From contig JANZZB010000045.1 in the NCBI GenBank assembly GCA_026419635.1, positions 1 to 10,652 of the forward strand: 10,652 nucleotides of DNA, read 5' to 3'. A program made the position numbers and the translations under genes. The notes under the pieces were generated by a model. It was not told the DNA's origin and did no database searches. It saw only the letters and a list, made by a program, of their open reading frames with translations. This document shows, piece by piece, positions 1 to 6,908 of the stretch. Positions within the stretch are counted from its first letter, which is position 1, and each line of letters begins with the position of its first letter. This DNA comes from Clostridiales bacterium (GTDB lineage Bacteria; Bacillota; Clostridia; Oscillospirales; Butyricicoccaceae).

Positions 1-323
1 AAAGAAATACGAATAACAACAGGGGGGTTGTCAATATTAACGCCACGACACAGCTTTCAGTCGTCCTTGTAAAACCGGAACGGTTTGAGAATGCTGCTGA
101 AATTGCTGACCATTTAAAAGAAAGAAGAACAGTTGTCTTAAATCTTGAGCAAACGAACAAAGATGTTGCAAGAAGGCTTGTTGATTTTTTGAGCGGTGTT
201 GCTTATGCAAATGAAGGCAAGATCAAAAAAGTCGCCAATTCTACATTTATTATTACGCCTTATAACGTAGATCTTTTAGGTGATCTAATTGACGAACTTG
301 AGTCAAACGGCCTTTACTTATAA
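1..323 (+). CDS. sepF: Cell division protein SepF, C-terminal part (5' end outside window)
   Basis: SepF polymerises into rings, binds the C-terminal tail of FtsZ and helps anchor the Z-ring to the membrane. Reading from base 3 gives 106 codons to the TAA at 321-323, covering essentially the whole C-terminal SepF domain. Visible landmarks are the KPERFENAAEIADHL segment, then VVLNLEQTNKDVARRLVDF, then LSGVAYANEGKIKKV with its conserved glycine, and a C-terminal part ending in LIDELESNGLYL. The N-terminal amphipathic membrane helix and flexible linker are missing because the gene begins upstream; the preceding Asn/Arg-rich residues are probably the end of that linker. It is followed by yggT after 99 nt, as in the B. 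subtilis ylmF-ylmG order. Identity is secure from sequence pattern and neighbours. Confidence 0.95.
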   Translation, partial: RNTNNNRGVVNINATTQLSVVLVKPERFENAAEIADHLKERRTVVLNLEQTNKDVARRLVDFLSGVAYANEGKIKKVANSTFIITPYNVDLLGDLIDELESNGLYL

Positions 324-422
324 CCGAAAACTAATAAAATCGATGAAGAAATTGTAGCATACGTCGATTGGCATTGATATATTTTACATCATGTAATTTT
401 GGTAAAACACAGGGGGTACATT
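324..422 (+). promoter_or_regulatory. sepF-yggT spacer with a candidate extended -10 element
   Basis: The spacer contains TGATATATT at 375-383, which fits the extended -10 pattern TGnTATAAT with one mismatch. No good -35 box lies 16-18 nt upstream. This may be an internal promoter for yggT and downstream genes, but it rests on a short AT-rich match only. Confidence 0.25.
411..416 (+). promoter_or_regulatory. Ribosome binding site that fixes the yggT start
   Basis: AGGGGG lies 6 nt before the TTG at 423. A longer in-frame TTG at 399 exists but would place this Shine-Dalgarno inside the gene and has no good one of its own, so 423 is preferred. Confidence 0.7.
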
Positions 423-701
423 TTGGGTACTATTACATCGGTAATTACGATTATCGTATTAAAGCTGTTTCAACTGCTTGAGATACTGCTTTTTGTAAGA
501 GCCATTCTTTCCTGGATCCCGAATTTCTCACAAGGCAAGGTTGCGTCCTTTGTGTATTTTACGACCGAGCCGATTCTTGTTCCGATCAGGTCAATGCTGA
601 TGCGTGTGAATGCACTCAGGAATTTGCCGGTTGACTTCTCAATCGTTGCCGCATACCTTTTGATCGAGATGATCAGGCAGCTTCTTATAGCACTTTATTA
701 A
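423..701 (+). CDS. yggT: YggT/YlmG family integral membrane protein
   Basis: Small two-helix membrane protein of the YggT family; the precise biochemical role is not settled, but in Gram-positives the gene sits beside sepF and divIVA and is linked to division or cell shape. With the TTG start the product is 92 residues, usual for the family. There is a first hydrophobic segment near residues 5-30 running into the family motif LLFVRAILSWIPNF, a polar loop with TEPILVPIR, and a second hydrophobic segment at the C-terminus (VDFSIVAAYLLIEMIRQLL). The start is a non-AUG codon supported by AGGGGG at 411-416. In B. subtilis the next gene is ylmH (S4 RNA-binding protein); here it is absent and a GC-rich hairpin follows instead. 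Confidence 0.9.
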   Translation: MGTITSVITIIVLKLFQLLEILLFVRAILSWIPNFSQGKVASFVYFTTEPILVPIRSMLMRVNALRNLPVDFSIVAAYLLIEMIRQLLIALY

Positions 702-707
702 ATCTAC

Positions 708-734
708 CGCTCCGCCCATAAGGGCGGGGCGTTT
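708..734 (+). terminator. GC-rich hairpin after yggT, weak intrinsic terminator or attenuator
   Basis: A 10-bp stem (one G-T pair) pairs 708-717 with 722-731 around an ATAA loop, starting 6 nt after the yggT stop. It is followed by only TTT, then CGAAGTTTAAT, so the U-tract is poor. It may end part of the sepF-yggT transcript, or it may act as an RNA-stability hairpin. Confidence 0.5.
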
Positions 735-770
735 CGAAGTTTAATACGAATTACGAAATGCCGGATTTTT

Positions 771-777
771 GGGGAGG
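771..777 (+). promoter_or_regulatory. Ribosome binding site that fixes the divIVA start
   Basis: GGGGAGG lies 7 nt before the ATG at 785. The longer in-frame ATG at 758 would put this strong site inside the coding region and would add nine residues before the usual family N-terminus, so 785 is the better start. Confidence 0.85.
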
Positions 778-784
778 TAGCTTT

Positions 785-1603
785 ATGATGACACCGCAGG
801 AAATTGAGCAAAAAAAATTTGAAAAGGCCGTATTTGGCGGTTATGATATGTCTTCGGTGGATGATTTCCTTGATGTGATGACGGAAGACTATACAACACT
901 TTATAAAGAAAATGTTGCGCTGAAAGCGAAACTAAAAGTGCTTGTCGATAAAATAGAAGAATACAGAAGCGTAGATGATGCGATGAGAAAAGCGCTACTT
1001 ACAGCTCAGAATACGGCGAGGGAAATTGTTGAAAAAGCAAAAAAAGAATCTGACGCCCTTACCTCTAATGCACGTGAAGATGCTGATCGTAAAATCGCTT
1101 TTATGAAAGATGAAATTCTTTCAGAAGAAAAAAAACTGAGCGTAACTCGTGCAAAAGTCAATGAGTACATTCGGGAAATCATAGAACTGCATAAAAAAAG
1201 CCTTCTTGAACTGGAGTCGCAGAATCAAATAACGGCTGCAGAGGAAAAGGCAGAGGAAAAACCGGACGAGCGGGATACACAGGTTTTCGGAGAAATTCCA
1301 CTTCAAGAAGAAAAGTCCCAATCATCTCCAGGCCAGGTTCCGGAAGGCAAAACTCAGATTGATGATATTGATAAAGCGGTACTAAAGGCAAGCGAGAACG
1401 CTTTTATGAAAGAAAAATATGCTGCAGAATCATCAACGTGTTCAACCGACGGTATGGAAGTTAAGGTTTACGAAGTACAGCTTGGAGAACAGCGGACAAT
1501 GATTACAGATGACACAGGCGAAATAATGTCTTTTACTCCAAAACCAAAATTTAATTTTGAGAATCTAAAATTTGGGAAAGATTATAAAGAAAGCAACGAT
1601 TAA
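785..1603 (+). CDS. divIVA: DivIVA domain-containing cell division/polarity protein
   Basis: DivIVA is a peripheral membrane scaffold that collects at negatively curved membrane (septum, poles) and recruits division or sporulation partners. With the ATG at 785 the protein has 272 residues. Residues 1-60 form the lipid-binding DivIVA N-domain: MTPQEIEQKKF, then FGGYDMSSVDDFLD. The membrane-inserting Phe is present at residue 17, but the neighbouring Arg known from B. subtilis is Gly here. Residues from about 28 to 140 have heptad character and many Lys/Glu (coiled coil). A Glu/Ser/Gln-rich linker follows, about 140-195, and then a separate C-terminal tail with DDTGEIMSF and NLKFGKDY. The protein is much longer than the B. 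subtilis homologue (164 residues), the extra length lying in the C-terminal half. It is followed by ileS after 58 nt, the conserved order. Confidence 0.93.
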   Translation: MMTPQEIEQKKFEKAVFGGYDMSSVDDFLDVMTEDYTTLYKENVALKAKLKVLVDKIEEYRSVDDAMRKALLTAQNTAREIVEKAKKESDALTSNAREDADRKIAFMKDEILSEEKKLSVTRAKVNEYIREIIELHKKSLLELESQNQITAAEEKAEEKPDERDTQVFGEIPLQEEKSQSSPGQVPEGKTQIDDIDKAVLKASENAFMKEKYAAESSTCSTDGMEVKVYEVQLGEQRTMITDDTGEIMSFTPKPKFNFENLKFGKDYKESND

Positions 1604-1661
1604 GACTCTTATCGTCTATCCGGGATAAAGATACAGAAGCGATGAAAGGAAGAACAATACA

Positions 1662-4466
1662 ATGCCTCAAGATATGAACAAAACCTTAAACCTGCCGAAC
1701 ACGGATTTTCCGATGCGTGCAGGTTTACCGCAACGCGAGCCCGAAATGCTGAAAAACTGGGAAAGCGAATCTCTTTATGAAACGCTAATTCAATTAAACA
1801 AGGACAAGCCCAAGTTTATTCTTCATGACGGCCCGCCATATGCAAATGGTGATATTCATATGGGGCATGCCTTAAATAAAATATTAAAAGATTTTATCAA
1901 CCGTTATAAAAATATGGCGGGTTTCTGTGCGCCGTACGTACCGGGGTGGGATACCCATGGATTGCCGATCGAACGTCAGGCAATCAAGGCATACGGAATT
2001 AATCGGGATAAGGTGTCAACAGCCGAATTTCGAGAAAAATGCCGCGAATTTGCTATGAAGCATGTCAATACCCAGAAAGAGCAGTTTAAAAGACTAGGCT
2101 GCATTGGAGAATGGGACAATCCGTATTTAACGCTGACACATGATTTTGAAGCCAGGCAGATTGAAGTTTTCGGAGAAATGGCTAAGAGAGGCTATATTTA
2201 CAAAGGAATGAAGCCGGTTTACTGGTGCCCGCACGATGAAACTGCGCTTGCCGAGGCGGAAATTGAGTATCAGGAAAGCAAATGCGATTCAATTTATGTT
2301 AAGTTTGCGTTAAAAGAAGATCATGGAAAGATCAAATCCCTGATCGGAACAACTGACAAAGTTTATTTCGTAATTTGGACCACGACAACATGGACTTTGC
2401 CTGGAAACGTAGCAATTTCACTTAATCCCGAATTTGAATATGATTTTGTTAAAGCAGAAAACGGCGAAATCTATATATTAGCCCATGAACTTTTGGAATC
2501 TGTTGCAAAGACTGCCGGTATCGTGTCTTACAAGATTCTTGGTTCAATGAAGGGCGCTGAACTTGAAAATATGGTGGCAAAACACCCGATTATAGACAGA
2601 GATTCTCTGATCATTGTCGGAGACCACGTAACACTGGATGCCGGTACAGGATGCGTGCATACAGCACCCGGACATGGTGCAGAAGACTTTGTGGTATGCC
2701 AGAATTACGATTTACCAATTATTGTACCCGTTGACGACAAGGGGTATATGAATGCTCACGCGGGAAAATACAACGGCATTTATTACGACAAAACAAACAA
2801 ATTAATCGTTGAAGATTTAAAACAGGTGAACGCGCTTTTAGCGGTTGAAGCAATCGATCATACCTATCCACATTGCTGGAGATGTAAAAATCCGATCGTT
2901 TTCCGCGCTACTGAACAATGGTTCTGCTCGATTGACGCATTAAAAGATTCGGCGGTTGACGCCTGCCGCAATCATGTAAAGTGGCTTCCGGGTTGGGGCG
3001 AAGAACGCATTGTCAGCATGATCCGCGAACGCAGTGACTGGTGTATTTCTCGTCAGCGCATCTGGGGCGTGCCGATTCCGATTTTCTATTGCAAAGAATG
3101 CAAAAAACCGATTATTAATGAACAAACAATAAAAATCGTATCCGACCTTTTCCGTAAAGAAGGCTCAAACGCATGGTTCTCAAAGGAAGCTTCCGAGATT
3201 CTTCCGGAAGGTTATTGCTGTGAGGAATGCGGATGCCACGAATTTACCAAGGAAACCGATACGATGGACGTTTGGTTTGATTCCGGTTCATCTCATGCTG
3301 CCGTTTTGGACGAAAGAGATGATCTCCAGTTCCCGGCAGACGTTTATCTTGAAGGAAACGACCAGTACAGAGGATGGTTCCAGTCGTCTCTATTGACTTC
3401 CATTGCAACAAAAGGAGTTGCACCATATAAAATTGTCATTACTCACGGCATGACGGTGGATGAGGAAGCTCGTAAAATGTCCAAATCGCTCGGTAACGGT
3501 ATCAGTCCTTCTGAAATCGTGAAAGAGTATGGAGCAGATATCCTGAGACTATGGGTCTCTTCGGCGGATTATAGGCAGGATATGAGAATGTCTAAGGAAA
3601 TGTTTAAGCAGCTTTCTCAGAATTATCTGAAAATCAGAAATACTGCAAGATATATTCTTGGCAATTTAGATGGGTTTGACCCGAACAGAGTGCTTTCTTA
3701 CGACGAGCTTACGGAGCTTGACCGCTGGGCGTTAATGAAGCTGAATGCTCTTGTGAAAAAGGTGATTCAGGCCTATGAGGATTTTGAGTACCATATTGTT
3801 TCACATGCTGTTCATAACTTCTGTGTAGTCGATATGTCGAATTTCTACCTCGACGTTATTAAAGACAGACTGTATTGCGAAACAACGGACGGAAAACTGC
3901 GCAAAAGTGCACAGACAACGATGTATTACATTTTAGACGCGATGGTCCGTCTGCTTGCTCCCATTCTGGTATTTACGTCAGATGAAATTTGGAAAGTGAT
4001 GCCGCATCATAAGGATGCGAATCCGGATCGTGTTAGCTATAACGAAATGCCGAAGGCGGACGAAAAATATGAATTCCCCAAGGAGCTTAATGATAAGTGG
4101 GATCACATCGTTACGCTTCGCGATGATGTAAACGGAGTACTTGAAAAAGCCCGTGCGGAAAAGCTTATCGGAAAACCGCTGGAAGCAAAAGTAACGCTGT
4201 TTGCAAAGGGTTCTGCTTTAGACTTTATTAATAAAGTGAAAGAAATGCTTCCGACGCTCTTTATCGTATCACAGGTCAATGTAGCCAACGGCAGTGGAGG
4301 AGATGTGGATTTCGATTACTTTGACGAAAAGCTCGGCGTTTCGGTTGAAAAGGCAAGCGGCGAGAAATGTGAACGATGCTGGATTTACTCTGAAAGTGTT
4401 GGCGAGAATAACAATTACCCAACGTTATGTGACCGCTGTGCATCGGTAATAGACCAAACGAAGTAA
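1662..4466 (+). CDS. ileS: Isoleucyl-tRNA synthetase (bacterial IleS1 type)
   Basis: Class I aminoacyl-tRNA synthetase that charges tRNA-Ile and edits misactivated valine; cytosolic and essential. Length 934 is normal for the type that carries a C-terminal zinc ribbon. The HIGH signature appears as HMGH at residues 66-69 within GPPYANGDIHMGH. The CP1 editing domain begins near WTTTTWTLPGN (from 239). The motif EGNDQYRGWF is at 564-573 and KMSKS at 605-609. The C-terminal zinc ligands are C903, C906, C923 and C926. The start ATG follows AAAGGAAG (1645-1652) with 9 nt spacing. Gram-positive ileS genes often carry a T-box leader; the 58-nt gap after divIVA is too short for one. There is no frameshift or missing catalytic motif, and the shorter reverse-strand open frames inside it are shadows. 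Confidence 0.98.
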   Translation: MPQDMNKTLNLPNTDFPMRAGLPQREPEMLKNWESESLYETLIQLNKDKPKFILHDGPPYANGDIHMGHALNKILKDFINRYKNMAGFCAPYVPGWDTHGLPIERQAIKAYGINRDKVSTAEFREKCREFAMKHVNTQKEQFKRLGCIGEWDNPYLTLTHDFEARQIEVFGEMAKRGYIYKGMKPVYWCPHDETALAEAEIEYQESKCDSIYVKFALKEDHGKIKSLIGTTDKVYFVIWTTTTWTLPGNVAISLNPEFEYDFVKAENGEIYILAHELLESVAKTAGIVSYKILGSMKGAELENMVAKHPIIDRDSLIIVGDHVTLDAGTGCVHTAPGHGAEDFVVCQNYDLPIIVPVDDKGYMNAHAGKYNGIYYDKTNKLIVEDLKQVNALLAVEAIDHTYPHCWRCKNPIVFRATEQWFCSIDALKDSAVDACRNHVKWLPGWGEERIVSMIRERSDWCISRQRIWGVPIPIFYCKECKKPIINEQTIKIVSDLFRKEGSNAWFSKEASEILPEGYCCEECGCHEFTKETDTMDVWFDSGSSHAAVLDERDDLQFPADVYLEGNDQYRGWFQSSLLTSIATKGVAPYKIVITHGMTVDEEARKMSKSLGNGISPSEIVKEYGADILRLWVSSADYRQDMRMSKEMFKQLSQNYLKIRNTARYILGNLDGFDPNRVLSYDELTELDRWALMKLNALVKKVIQAYEDFEYHIVSHAVHNFCVVDMSNFYLDVIKDRLYCETTDGKLRKSAQTTMYYILDAMVRLLAPILVFTSDEIWKVMPHHKDANPDRVSYNEMPKADEKYEFPKELNDKWDHIVTLRDDVNGVLEKARAEKLIGKPLEAKVTLFAKGSALDFINKVKEMLPTLFIVSQVNVANGSGGDVDFDYFDEKLGVSVEKASGEKCERCWIYSESVGENNNYPTLCDRCASVIDQTK

Positions 4467-4477
4467 TTCAAAAGATG

Positions 4478-4504
4478 AGCGGTGCGTCTTTTTGGCGCAC
4501 CGCT
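4478..4504 (+). other. Perfect intercistronic hairpin between ileS and lspA
   Basis: A 9-bp perfect inverted repeat pairs AGCGGTGCG (4478-4486) with CGCACCGCT (4496-4504) around a 9-nt loop TCTTTTTGG. The Ts lie in the loop and not after the stem, so it does not look like an intrinsic terminator. It ends 8 nt before the lspA Shine-Dalgarno and could serve RNA processing or stability. It lies within the falsely long lspA frame that begins at 4475. Confidence 0.6.
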
Positions 4505-4512
4505 GATTACAT

Positions 4513-4517
4513 GGAGG
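4513..4517 (+). promoter_or_regulatory. Ribosome binding site that fixes the lspA start
   Basis: GGAGG lies 5 nt before the ATG at 4523. An in-frame ATG at 4475 would add 16 residues encoded largely by the hairpin at 4478-4504 and not resembling an LspA N-terminus. Confidence 0.85.
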
Positions 4518-4522
4518 AAGTT

Positions 4523-5005
4523 ATGTTATTGGGCTCTATCATTGTCGTTGTCGCTGTTCTTTTGGATCAGCTAGTTAAAAGTTGGGCAGTCGGAACGTTA
4601 CAATCACTTGGCTCCATTCCTTTTATCGATAATATTATTCACTTGACTTATGCCGAAAATACCGGAGCTGCCTTTAGTCTGATGCGGGGTGGCCGATGGG
4701 TATTCGTTTGTATAACAGTTGCTATTCTTTCTTTGATGATTGTAGTTCTTAAAAAAGGACTTATCAAGCATCCTTTAGGAAGAATCTCGATATTTATGAT
4801 CATGGGCGGGGCAATCGGTAATTTGATCGACCGCGTTGTGCACGGGTATGTTGTGGATATGATCGAATTCCGGCCTGTACATTTTGCTATTTTTAATATT
4901 GCAGATTGTTTTGTAACAGTCGGCGGAATCCTGTTTGCAATCTATATTATATTTTTACATGATTCCGTAAGCGGGAAAAAAGAAGAGACACAAGATGGAA
5001 CTTAA
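4523..5005 (+). CDS. lspA: Lipoprotein signal peptidase II
   Basis: Membrane aspartic protease that removes the signal peptide of prolipoproteins after Lgt has lipidated the lipobox cysteine. From ATG 4523 the product is 160 residues, typical for the family. Four hydrophobic segments are visible: about 4-22, 59-76, 88-102 and 130-146. Conserved motifs are the N-terminal DQLVK (15-19), AENTGAAFS (44-52), GNLIDR (99-104), GYVVDM (catalytic Asp112) and FNIADCF (catalytic Asp128). The two aspartates correspond to the catalytic dyad of characterised enzymes. The 3' end overlaps rluD by 11 nt, indicating translational coupling. The ylyA (DksA/TraR-like) gene found between ileS and lspA in B. subtilis is absent. 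The substrates, lipoproteins, are encoded elsewhere. Confidence 0.96.
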   Translation: MLLGSIIVVVAVLLDQLVKSWAVGTLQSLGSIPFIDNIIHLTYAENTGAAFSLMRGGRWVFVCITVAILSLMIVVLKKGLIKHPLGRISIFMIMGGAIGNLIDRVVHGYVVDMIEFRPVHFAIFNIADCFVTVGGILFAIYIIFLHDSVSGKKEETQDGT

Positions 5006-5918
5006 AGCAGATGAAAAAGACCGTGGTAAACGGATCGATGTATTTTTGTCCGAACAAATAGAAAAGCTGACGAGAAACGCAGCACAGCTTTTACTCCAGG
5101 ACGGAAATGTTTTGATTTGCGGGCAGACGGTCAAGAAAAATTACAAGTTAAACGGTAGCGAGATCATCTGGGTTTCTATGCCGGAATTAAAATCAGTTGA
5201 TCTGAAGGCGGAGGATATCCCACTTGAAATCCGTTATGAAGATAATGACGTCGCCGTGATTAATAAACCACGCGGAATGGTCGTTCATCCGGCAGCAGGA
5301 CATCCTAATAAGACGCTTGTCAACGCATTGATGTTTAGGCTGAAAGATTCGCTTTCCGGAATTAACGGGGAACTCCGCCCGGGAATTGTTCACCGGATAG
5401 ATAAAGACACAAGCGGTCTTTTAATTGTTGCAAAGAACGATTTTGCACACGAAAGGCTTGCCATGCAGTTAAAAGATCATACATTATCGAGAGTGTATGA
5501 AGCGGTCGTTTGCGGAAAAGTAAAAGATGATAAAGGGACAATTTCCGTACCCGTCGGAAGACACCGCACCGAGCGCAAAAAAATGGCTACGGGAAATTTA
5601 GCCGGAACTGTAAAAAACGCTGTAACTCACTACGAAGTTTTGGAACGATTTGATGGATATACGTATCTTCGATGCCGTCTTGAAACAGGACGAACGCATC
5701 AAATTCGGGTGCATATGGCGCATTTAGGACATCCGGTTGCCGGAGATCCTGTTTATGGGCCAAAAAAAGACCCATTAAAACTTGGGGGCCAATGTCTGCA
5801 TGCCGCAGAGCTATCTTTTATGCATCCGCGTTCCGAGCAAAAAGTTACGGTAACTGCTCCGCTTCCTGATTATTTTGTTAACGTGCTAAAAATTTTAAGG
5901 TCAAAGGATAATCAATAA
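4995..5918 (+). CDS. rluD: RluA/RluD-family 23S rRNA pseudouridine synthase (YlyB-like)
   Basis: Converts specific uridines of 23S rRNA to pseudouridine; RluD acts on helix 69, but the exact target of the Gram-positive paralogues may differ, so the substrate is inferred. The 307-residue length fits. The N-terminal S4 RNA-binding domain covers about residues 10-60 (KRIDVFLSEQIEKLTRNAAQ, then QDGNVLICGQ). The catalytic domain follows, with YEDNDVAVINKPRGMVVHP and the signature HRIDKDTSGL, whose catalytic Asp is residue 136. RTHQIRVHMAHLGHPVAGDP is near the C-terminal third. The ATG lies inside the last codons of lspA (11-nt overlap) with only a weak purine-rich site upstream, so translation is probably coupled. 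In B. subtilis ylyB also follows lspA. No missing motif is seen. Confidence 0.94.
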   Translation: MELKADEKDRGKRIDVFLSEQIEKLTRNAAQLLLQDGNVLICGQTVKKNYKLNGSEIIWVSMPELKSVDLKAEDIPLEIRYEDNDVAVINKPRGMVVHPAAGHPNKTLVNALMFRLKDSLSGINGELRPGIVHRIDKDTSGLLIVAKNDFAHERLAMQLKDHTLSRVYEAVVCGKVKDDKGTISVPVGRHRTERKKMATGNLAGTVKNAVTHYEVLERFDGYTYLRCRLETGRTHQIRVHMAHLGHPVAGDPVYGPKKDPLKLGGQCLHAAELSFMHPRSEQKVTVTAPLPDYFVNVLKILRSKDNQ

Positions 5919-5919
5919 A

Positions 5920-6726
5920 ATGCAAAAATTCCGCAATGTGTTGCTTGCTACTGATCTTGATGGAACGCTTTTGAATTCAAATCGTGAAGTTGATGACGAG
6001 AACTTGGATGCAATTCACTATTTTGTTCAAAATGGTGGTATTTTTACAGCGTCCACAGGACGTTCTTTAAGTGCGGCAAGAACTATTTTAGAAGGGCTTC
6101 CGATCAATGCACCGGTTATCCTGTATAATGGCGCAGTTATATACGATATAAAAACAGAAAACGTTTTGACTGCAAAATATTTGGACAATGATTATTTAAA
6201 AACAGCGGAAGAAGTAATGAAAAAATTTCCGGATGTTGGTGTAGAATTTTATACTGTAGACCGTACGTATTTGAGCCAATACAGTGAAGTAACGAAACTT
6301 CACTTCGACTTAATCAACGAACCGCTTGTTTTAACCCCTATCGACGATGTGCGCCCTCCTCTTGTTAAAGGACTTTTTACACAAGTCCCGGAACGTCTGG
6401 CCGAAGTCAAACAGTATCTGGTGGAGCGTTATGAAGAGAAGTATTCCATAACCAGTTCGTCGCCTTATCTTTTGGAAATAACCAATAAAAATGTAAACAA
6501 AGGCATTGCGGTTTTAGAACTTGCCGAACATCTTGATATTAATACGGAAAATATATGTGTTATCGGTGACGGTTTAAATGACCTTGAAATGATTCGGGCA
6601 GTTGAAATGTCTTGCACTCCTGAAAACGCGGTTAACGAGTTAAAAGAGCATGCCGCTTATATTGTTTCAGATAATGAACATTATGCGCTCAAAGATACGG
6701 TTGCTCTTTTGAACGAAAAATATTAA
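5920..6726 (+). CDS. Cof-type HAD-IIB family phosphatase
   Basis: Haloacid-dehalogenase superfamily hydrolase of the Cof/YidA type, acting on small phosphorylated metabolites (sugar phosphates, flavin or cofactor phosphates in characterised members); the substrate here is unknown. It has 268 residues, normal for the subfamily. Motif I is DLDGT with nucleophile Asp12 and general acid Asp14. Motif II is STGR at 45-48, motif III Lys194 in NKGIAVLEL, and motif IV GDGLNDLEM with Asp217 and Asp221 holding Mg2+. The cap domain lies between, about 85-185. The ATG is one base after the rluD stop, with AAAGGA at 5903-5908, so it belongs to the same transcript and ends it. This neighbour is not part of the widely conserved division cluster, so co-function with rluD should not be assumed. 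Confidence 0.92.
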   Translation: MQKFRNVLLATDLDGTLLNSNREVDDENLDAIHYFVQNGGIFTASTGRSLSAARTILEGLPINAPVILYNGAVIYDIKTENVLTAKYLDNDYLKTAEEVMKKFPDVGVEFYTVDRTYLSQYSEVTKLHFDLINEPLVLTPIDDVRPPLVKGLFTQVPERLAEVKQYLVERYEEKYSITSSSPYLLEITNKNVNKGIAVLELAEHLDINTENICVIGDGLNDLEMIRAVEMSCTPENAVNELKEHAAYIVSDNEHYALKDTVALLNEKY

Positions 6727-6731
6727 TTTAA

Positions 6732-6757
6732 AGTTTTACAGTAAAGTTCTACAGTAA
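6732..6757 (+). repeat. Tandem 13-bp repeat containing a small palindrome
   Basis: Two adjacent 13-mers, AGTTTTACAGTAA (6732-6744) and AGTTCTACAGTAA (6745-6757), differ at one base. Across the first unit, TTTACAGTAAA (6735-6745) is a perfect odd palindrome; the second copy keeps it with one mismatch. The arrangement resembles a pair of operator half-sites on one face of about 1.25 helical turns, but it lies just after the phosphatase stop and before a terminator. Function unknown. Confidence 0.5.
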
Positions 6758-6802
6758 ATATAAATAAGTATTGACCAAATAAAAAAGTTACGAACGTATT
6801 AA

Positions 6803-6844
6803 GAGGGATATATGATAAATATCATATATCCCTTGTTTTTTATT
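6803..6844 (+). terminator. Strong intrinsic terminator ending the lspA-rluD-HAD transcript
   Basis: A 14-bp stem pairs 6803-6816 with 6821-6834 (13 Watson-Crick pairs plus one G-T at the base) around an AAAT loop, and is followed by GTTTTTTATT. The GGG/CCC base pairs lie near the foot of the stem and the upper stem is AT-rich. It separates the housekeeping block from the deacetylase gene. Confidence 0.93.
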
Positions 6845-6895
6845 GGTAATATCAACAATATAAACCGTCATATATATGATTGAGGTGGTTTATGT

Positions 6896-6900
6896 GAGGG
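6896..6900 (+). promoter_or_regulatory. Ribosome binding site preferred for the deacetylase start
   Basis: GAGGG ends 8 nt before ATG 6909. A competing choice is GAGGTGG at 6882-6888 with GTG 6894, also in frame; ATG 6876 has no site. ATG 6909 gives a clean MKK-type signal sequence and is preferred, but GTG 6894 remains possible. Confidence 0.55.
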
Positions 6901-6908
6901 TATTTTTA

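Noticed and set aside
1121..1391. Two minus-strand open frames opposite divIVA (1121-1321, 1179-1391)
   Set aside because: They are antisense shadows of the Lys/Glu-rich coiled-coil codons, with no ribosome binding site and Phe/Leu/Pro-rich compositions typical of reversed coding sequence.
2940..4288. Minus-strand open frames inside ileS (2940-3125, 3244-3426, 4103-4288)
   Set aside because: They lie wholly antisense to an intact essential gene with all motifs, and none resembles a known protein.
6771..6802. TTGACC as a -35 box for a promoter before the terminator
   Set aside because: The nearest -10-like hexamer (TATTAA, 6797-6802) is 20 nt away and the transcript would run straight into the terminator at 6803.
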